Shown: piece after piece, positions 57,227 through 64,000 of the stretch
How positions within the stretch are numbered: position 1 is the first letter of the stretch
Layout: the number at the start of each line of letters is the position of its first letter
NCBI RefSeq assembly: GCF_022539505.1
Contig: NC_061509.1
Location: 207,476,254 to 207,540,253, forward strand
Direction: 5' to 3'
Length of the DNA stretch: 64,000 bases
From: Lolium rigidum
Taxonomy: Eukaryota; Streptophyta; Magnoliopsida; Poales; Poaceae
Notes under the pieces: model-generated
What the model saw: the letters and a program-made list of their open reading frames with translations, nothing else
Databases searched by the model: none
What the model was told of the DNA's origin: nothing
Made by a program: the position numbers and the translations under genes

Positions 57227-57713
57227 TGACGAGGTATCAACTCGTCAATGCCTACGGATTGTAGACTTAGGGTTTCGTGGAATTAGAGGGCAAGTAGAAC
57301 TCGAAGGTGGTCAGATGAACAAAGGCGTCTAACTAGAAAAAAAACGGTGGCTAGGGTTTCACAATGATCGATTCTTTCTTTGCCCTTGGCTTCGCCTTTA
57401 TATAGGATGCGAAGCCGAGGCTTACCGTGTCGTACAAGTATACAAACATCAGGCCACATTGGGCCTTTCCATATATTGTTACAAGTTTCCCTATATTGAC
57501 TCTACTTTCTTGGGCCGCACATCTTCGGCTTCATGGGCCTCCAAACCTTCGAGTCTGTAGGCCTTCAACTCCTCAAATGCCTTAAAACATAACCAGGGGT
57601 ATACACATGATGCCCATTAGGCATACCCATGTCAGGGGGGGTCGATCCCAGTAGAAGCGTCAGCAACCCCGTGTCGGCCCCTTAGCATAGGGTGTGAATC
57701 AGGCGCGCCGACA
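57227..57713 (-). repeat. 5' LTR of element F (487 bp)
   Basis: Termini TGACGAGG (57227) and GCCGACA (57713) give TG..CA ends, and the primer site lies just inside. It contains a TATA box. The partner 3' LTR would lie left of the window. Confidence 0.7.
57395..57404 (-). promoter_or_regulatory. TATA box in the element F LTR
   Basis: The minus strand reads TATATAAAGG, close to the plant consensus, about 170 bases before the LTR end; it should drive element transcription leftwards. Confidence 0.6.
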
Positions 57714-57715
57714 CC

Positions 57716-59111
57716 TGATGACCCACAAGTATAGGGGATCGCAACAGTCTTCGAGGGAAGTAAAACCCAATTTATTGATTCGACACAAGGGGAGCCAAAG
57801 AATATTTGTAAGCCTTAACAACTGAGTTGTCAATTCAGCCGCACTCGGAAACAGACTTGCTCGCAAGAGTTTATCAGTAGCAACAGTTTTATAGCAGTAG
57901 CAGTAGTGAAATATAAGCAGCAGTGTAATAAATACAGCAGTAGTAATTATAGTAAACAACAGGATTAAAATACTGTAGGCACAGGGATGGATGAACGGGC
58001 GCTGCATGGGTAAGAAAACTCATGTAATAATCAAGGCAGGGCATTTGCAGATAATAATAAAACAGTATCCAAGTACTAAATAACTATAGGCATGTGCTCC
58101 GTATATAGTCGTACGTGCTCGCAATGAGAAACTTGCACAACATCTATTGTCCTACCAGCCGGTGGCAACCAGGCCTCTAGGGAAACTACTGGTAATTAAG
58201 GTACTCCTTTTAATAGAGTACCGGAGCAAAGCATTAACACTCCGTGAACACATGTGATCCTCATATCACAGCCTTCCCCTCCGGTTGTCCCAATTCTCGT
58301 CACTTTGGGGCCTCGGGTTCCGGACAGCAATATGTGTATACAACTTGCAGGTAAGATCATAAAACAATGAATATCATCATGAATCAATAACATGTTCAGA
58401 TCTGAAATCATGGCACTCAGATCCTAGTGACAAGCATTAAGCATAACAAGTTGCAACAATATCATAAAAGTACCAACTACGGACACTAGGCACTATGCCC
58501 TAACAATCTTATGGCTATTACATGAACAATCTCATCCAATCCCTACCATCCCCTACAGCCTACAGCGGGGATTTACTCACACATGGATGGGGAAACATGG
58601 ATGGTCGATGGAGAGGCGTCGGTGGTGATGATGGCGATGATCTCCTCCAATTCCCCATCCCGGCAGGGTGCCAGAACAGAGTTTCTGATCCCGAGATTAA
58701 GTTTCGCGATGGCGGCGGAGTTCTGGATGTCTTCTGGCTAATTGGTCGAACCCCTGTGCGTTTTTAGGTCAAGAGCCTTAAGTAGTCCAGAGGGGAGCGT
58801 CGGGGGCTGGCCGAGGCGGCGCCACCATAGGGCGGCGCGGCCCAGGGGCCCACCGCGCCGCCATGTGGTGGGCGCCCCTCGTGGCCCCCTCCATCTCGTC
58901 TTCTGGCTCCGTAAGTCTTCTGTGAAAATAGGCCCATTGCAATTATTTCCGGGGATTTTCCTGAAAGTTGATTTTTTGCACAAAAATAAGACACCAGGGC
59001 AATTCTGCTGAAAACAGCGTTAATCCGTGTTAGTTGTATCCAAAGTACACAAATTAGAGGCAAAACAATATCAAAATTGTTCAGGTAAGTGGATACGTTT
59101 TGGACGTATCA
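57716..59111 (-). repeat. Athila-like LTR C (3' LTR), 1.4 kb
   Basis: Termini TGATGACCC and TTTTGGACGTATCA. Related to LTRs A and B at both ends (shared GTAAAACCCAATTTATTGAT block) but diverged in the middle. Followed at 59112 by ACTCGCCCCAAGCTTAGC, on the minus strand a purine-rich tract before the LTR. Confidence 0.82.
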
Positions 59112-61335
59112 ACTCGCCCCAAGCTTAGCTTATTGCTTGTCCTCAAGCAATTCAGTTAAGAACTGAGTGCGATAAAAGAACTTTCACGAACACATTTGTT
59201 CATATGATGTAAATATTCTCATGATATGGACGAGTACTTAGGCAATTCATAATAAGATAGATGCAAATAAAGTCATCTAATAGTTATGTCAATCATGAAA
59301 AGATACCAACAAACTAATAGTAAGCATCATGAATCATATCTATCAGCGGGATTGCAATGTTCATAAAGAGACATGATAAAGTGGTATCTCGCTTGCCTGT
59401 ATTTGTACAGCAAAACATAAATGCCCAGGCACCTCTGAATTTCATGGAAAGACTAGAAGTAAAGATTATCAAAGATAAAAGCATCAAAGTTATACCACAA
59501 TTAACCATATTCTGGGACAAGCATATTGCACTAAGAATGACAATTATGCTCTCAAGAAGGTGCTCAAAGAAAGGATGGTGACTCAACATAAAAGTAACAT
59601 ATTTACCCTTCGCAGAGGGAAGCAGGGATTAACATGTGCTAGAGCTTTTCATTTTTAAAACAGAAGTAAAATTGTTTTGAGAGGTGTTTGTTGTTGTCAA
59701 CGAATGGTAGTGGGCACTCTAACTACCTCGTCAACCCGACTTTCAAGAGCGGCTCCCATGAAGGATGTTATCTCTACCAAGCAAGGTAAATCATCCCTCT
59801 TCTCTTTTGTTTACACATGTATTTTAGTTTCATTATGGATGACACTCCTCCCAACCTTTGCTTACACAAGCCATGGCTAACCGAATCCTCGGGTGCCTTC
59901 CAACATTCACACACCATGGAGGAGTGTCTATTTGCAAATTAAGTTGCTTACTGATAAATCAGGGCAAAACATGTGAAGAGATTTATTGATGAAAGTTAAT
60001 TAATTGGGGCTGGGCACCCCGTTGCCAGCTCTTTTTGCAAAATTATTGGATAAGCGGATGTGCCACTAGTCCATTGGTGAAAGTCTGTCAGGAGTAAATG
60101 ACAAGGTTGAAAGATAAAACACCACATACTTCCTCATGAGCTATAAAACATCGACACAAATTGAGAAGTACTTTGAAGGTTCTAAAGGTAGCACATGAAA
60201 AATTTACTTGGAATGGTTTGAGATGCCATGAATAGGTATTTATGGTGGACACTTTGGAATAACTTGGTTTTCAGGGGTTTGGAAGCACGAGCAGCATTCC
60301 CGCTCAGTACAAGTGAAGGCTAGCAATAGACTGGGAAGCGACAATCAAGAGAGCAATAACTGTCATAATCATGCTTGCGACAAAATAAAATTAACGGAGG
60401 CATAAAAGTGATACAAGAACTCTGAGGCAAAGTAAATCATCGAGGCTTAATTGACTTTTGTTTTTCAGTCATATGCATGCGTGAGCATGTGCCAAGTCAA
60501 TTCAAATGAATTATTCGGAGGAGGATACCACAATGTCATACCTATCTATGAATAAAACAATGCAAGCAAATATTTATGACATGCTACTCATTATTAATAA
60601 ATTGGAGCTAAACATGAGAGATCATGAACTACTAGACTTTCATTAAGTGACATATACCTCACATGAACCAACTAAGCATGCTCACATGGATGAGTATATG
60701 TACAAAAATGAAAACAAATAGAGTTCATACCAGCCTCTCACCACAGTCGAGTTGTCGTAGATCGTCATTATTGCCTTTCACTTGTGTGGCTTGAATAATA
60801 TGGAATGAAAACCAAGATCCAACCACCGGAGACCGCTGAACTCCATAATAAACTTTACAAAACCGAAGAAGAACAACAAATATTTTTGGTGTTTTCGAAT
60901 TGGAAACAAGAACGAAAGTAAAATCTTTTTGGATTTTCTCATAGCAAACTAACAATAGTAAATAAAGCAAAATAGGAATGAGGAACCAAATAAACAAATG
61001 ATAAAGAGAAACAACAGAAATATTTTTGGTCTTTTTGTGTTTTAGGAAAGAAACAAAGCAAAAACAAGAGAATGAAAACTAAAAGAGTCACATAAACACA
61101 AAGTGGCAGAAATCCGTCAAACTTGACAGCAGTACAGTAATCATTTTTTCCGAAAATCTTTCGCTATTCAAATCGAAAAGTTCTCAACTAATGAAAGTTA
61201 GATAACAACCTGGGGAACATGCACAAAAATTGGCTTCTCAAAATAACGTTCTGCCTATTTTTAGGAATTTTTTTAGTATCAGTCCAGAATCTGTTTTTTT
61301 TAGACAACACCTCCCCAAATATCATCCTACTCATA
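59112..61335 (-). other. 3' non-coding region of the third Athila-like element
   Basis: Distant similarity to 47843-50230 (blocks such as GTGTTTGTTGTTGTCAACGA, TTGGATAAGCGGATG and TATGGTGGACAC). No gene seen. Confidence 0.6.
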
Positions 61336-62610
61336 TTAGAGGCAACCATTAGAAGCTAAAAAAAGTATGTACAAATATCCGGAAATTGTAATATGCAGTG
61401 AATGAGTGATGCCGGCATACCTCCCCCCAAGCTTAGGCTTTTGGCCTAAGTGGAGATCAATCCCACGGTGCCCATGAGGTGGCACCTCCGTAGTATGATG
61501 AAGAAGGATTCCTGTCCTTGGTACATGTCGGAGGACGCACCGGATACGTGACGATGGTACCCGTCGGAGGGCTCGGCATCCTCGGAGTCGTGCTGCTCGG
61601 TGAAAGCCAAGTATCCTCAGCTGCTCATCCACCTCCTCCTTGGAACGCGACCACGGCTTCCTGCGAACACTGAACAAATCGGCCTGCGGCAAAGAGATTT
61701 CCCTCTCATCCCCGTCAATAAACAACATTCTATAGACAATATTTTCTAAATTAGAGTTAGTTGTGACAAATTGGTGACTCTTCATAGCAGCAATATCAAG
61801 CTTAATAGGAGTTAGTTTCTCATCACTAGGATCAATAGAAAAACCTAGATACGCAACAATACGTGAGGCAATAATTCCTCCATAAATAGGTCCCTTACTA
61901 TCTAAGCGACGAGCAATAAGAGCACCAAGATGATAAGGTGTACTTCCAAGTAAGTGCAGCAAACCAGAAAAGCAAGATGATAACTAGAAATGTTGCTAGT
62001 GTTCTCCCTACCAAGAATGCTAGTAGCAAGATAGTAAGTGAAATATCTAATGGCAGGGAGTTGAATGTTCCTTATCTTGTCGCGCTGAATGGTGCGGCTA
62101 TCATCATTGGTAACTTCTCGATAGAGTTCCGTCAAAGCTTTGGGGCGGTTCTCGATCTTCTTCGCTGTACCTATAGGAGTAATATCCAATGCAGCACAAA
62201 AATCCTTCAACTTCATAGTAATAGGCATGTCATAAATCCTAAATTTAACTGATGGTGTGAAGGGTGAGTTGCTGAATTTAAAGCTTTCAACAAAGATTTT
62301 AGTTAGCCTGTAAAATTGATCACTCTCATCTTCCATATAGGTAGATAAGCCCACACTATTGATGAGAAACAAGAAGTCATCAAGTAGCCCTGCATTACGC
62401 AAAAGTCAAAGCATGGAAAGGATGAAGCATTAGGAACTCCATTATCCTCTTCAGCCTTCAAAGCTAGGTGCAATGACATCCTCATCATAGGATCGCCTAA
62501 CTCGAGTGGCTGCCCTTGAAGGCCTTGCCGCTCTTGTCGTATCCCTCTCGAACACTTCTCCAAAGGTGTGGTTATGCATTTTCCTTTTCTGAAATTTTTC
62601 AACAATCATT
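61336..62610 (-). pseudogene. ATHILA ORF1-like gene, frame-shifted
   Basis: On the minus strand the parts are 62606-62451 (KMHNHTFGEVFERD), 62402-61940 (LINSVGLSTYMEDESDQFY, then KIRNIQLPAIRYFTYYLA, LGRENTSNISSYHLAFL) and 61962-61630 (TPYHLGALIARRLDSKGPIY, IVAYLGFSIDP, YRMLFIDGDEREISLPQ). These segments fit the plant ATHILA ORF-1 family. At least two frame shifts (near 62400 and 61945) and a shift after about 61630 disrupt it. Its function in living elements is not established. Confidence 0.7.
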
Positions 62611-63370
62611 ATAAAAGTTGATTTCGAGACATATAAATGAGGGAAACTACTATAGGAACTTGATAGAGTACTAAACATGCATCAAAACTAATTTTTACAA
62701 CTTAGAACAAGCATGCAAACTCACTTAACATGTCATCTACAGCAGCAAAATACTCAAGATATACTCAACTAAACAAAATTCTATTTGGATAATCGGAGGA
62801 GTCACATACCGGAGAACAAATGCCCCAAATCTCTGCAGCAAAGATGGGCTGAGCAAGGAGATCGAAAATCTCGAACAAGAACAGCAAGAAACTCGGGTTT
62901 GAACAATGGTGGTGTGTTTTCCCGTGAAAGAGAGTGGAGTGGTAGGTGGATGAGTAAGTGGAGGGCCAGGTGGGGTCCTCACCACAGGGTGGCGCGCCCT
63001 CCTTGCTGGCCGCGCCGGCACATGGGGTGCAGCCCTGGGGTGCCCCACTGGTCAGCCCCAGGCACTCCCAGGTTGCATTTTGAAAATAGGACCAGCGGTA
63101 TAATTTTTGTAAATTTTTTAAAACTTCGAAAAATGCACATTTCTGGGTGTTAAAATAACTATTACAGGGCAGAAAAAGATTTTCAAACTTCTAAACAACT
63201 AAAGCATCTTGCAAAACAAGTAGTACTACAGAAAGTAAACAAGTGTGGAGAAAGAAAGAAATGTTGTTTAGCTCTTCCATGCATATAAAATATACTTGTT
63301 AACAAGGTTGATCAAGTCTTGCCACCAAATAAATTTTACATGACATAAGAAGAAATAAACCTCAAATTAA
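62611..63370. other. Spacer between protease and ORF1, no pol
   Basis: GC-rich part at 62930-63060, AT-rich elsewhere. Reverse transcriptase, RNase H and integrase would be expected here in a complete element, but no such motifs are visible on either strand. Confidence 0.55.
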
Positions 63371-64000
63371 TCATGTTACCTTATATTGTATTGATATGGA
63401 TCCAATCATAATATTTTGATATCCTTGTTTAGGCTCATATATAGGACAATCAATAACTCCCACTTTGATAGTTCTCAAATTAGAAATTGTATTAACTCTA
63501 TATACTTTATCGATCCTCTTGGGAAAATAAACAGTATGCTCCTTGTCATCAACATTGAAAGTAACTTTTCCTTTATTGCAATCAATAACAGCCCCTGCAG
63601 TGTTAAGAAAAGGTCTTCCAAGAATCCCTCCTTTGATTTTAGTTTCTTAACAGGAAAAGGCATTTGCTTTTGAACCCAAGGTTCTCTTTCATTACCATGT
63701 TTCTTAGCAATAAAATCTTCTTTAGTGTACCTTTTATTTTTAGCATGCTTTTCAGGTTCATCTTCAACCTCTTCTTTATCAGAAACATCATTCTTATCAT
63801 TATCTTTATCATGTTCATTACCATTTCAGTTTCAGCATCAGAAATAGAAATACTATTAGGATCATTAACAGGCTCAGAGAATTCTACAACAGTTTTATGT
63901 TTCTTCTTCTTTTTCTTAGAAGGAGCGCTAGTTTCTTTAGTTCGTTGAGAATCTTGTTCAATTCTTTTGGGATGCCCCTCTGGATATAGAGGATCCTGAG
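63371..64000 (-). pseudogene. gag-protease C-terminus of the third Athila-like element, internally deleted
   Basis: The minus strand has a Lys-rich segment (KKKKKKHKTVVEF), a frame shift near 63820, an acidic segment, a NEREPWVQKQMPFP linker, then directly GILGRPFLNTAGAVIDC and a tail ending with TGA at 63373-63371. The protease catalytic DLGA segment expected between the linker and GILGRPF is missing, with the junction near 63628-63632. Confidence 0.7.

Larger units (their letters stand above)
57716..64000 (-). mobile_element. Third Athila-like element, 3' part (continues beyond window)
   Basis: Minus-strand order from the right edge: gag-protease C-terminus (64000-63371), spacer, ATHILA-ORF1-like gene (about 62610-61336), non-coding region (61335-59112), 3' LTR (59111-57716). 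No reverse transcriptase or integrase lies between protease and ORF1. Only two bases separate its LTR from the LTR of element F. Confidence 0.72.

Noticed and set aside
58738..59063. Frames in LTR C near 58.7-59.1 kb
   Set aside because: They lie in the LTR, are not conserved in LTRs A and B, and show no known domain.

Overview
This is a plant nuclear window made almost entirely of nested transposable elements. It most resembles a large grass genome of the wheat/barley tribe (Triticeae). The signs are a CACTA transposon with the grass-type CACTACAAGAAAA terminus, Stowaway MITEs with CTCCCTCCG ends, Athila-type Ty3 LTRs that end in a GATACGTC...GACGTATC motif, spliced genes with GT/AG introns, TTTAGGG-like repeats and one 100-N scaffold gap. 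There is no sign of ordinary single-copy gene space. The species call is an inference from element families; I could not run a search.

Layout. The oldest layer is a Ty3/gypsy element (called F here) on the minus strand. Its 5' LTR is at 57227-57713, gag-protease at 54260-57198, and pol continues at 34844-35262 and then 1-97, where it leaves the window. F is split twice. A 34.7-kb CACTA element (98-34843, target duplication TCA) sits in pol. A 19-kb LTR-retroelement complex (35263-54259, target duplication TGCGG) sits just after the protease. At both sites the F reading frame is continuous once the insert and one target copy are ignored, which is strong internal proof of both boundaries.

The CACTA element shows no transposase catalytic region. 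From left to right it holds a 136-bp subterminal tandem array; an apparently intact ten-exon minus-strand gene for a 622-residue protein with two B3-like DNA-binding domains; a 201-residue protein with only the transposase-associated N-terminal domain of TNP2-type transposases, carrying a non-LTR retroelement in its intron; a 5.4-kb tandem array with embedded telomere-like repeats; and a 12.4-kb pile-up of four elements separated by (TA)n tracts. After these come the rest of the tandem array, a small plus-strand gene with duplicated exons, and a GGCC-rich subterminal array. The pile-up splits a single unit of the tandem array. Its largest member is an 8.4-kb element in which the motif GTGAACTTC and close variants recur dozens of times.

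The 35263-54259 complex contains a pair of 3.6-kb LTRs around a 0.76-kb non-coding interior, parts of at least two Athila-like elements that share one LTR across a scaffold gap, and an old 0.8-kb remnant of the 3.6-kb LTR family. From 57716 to the window end lies a third Athila-like element with a damaged gag-protease and an ATHILA-ORF1-like gene but no reverse transcriptase.

The strongest candidates for something undescribed are the CACTA-borne B3 gene, the (TA)n element pile-up and the GTGAACTTC-rich element.
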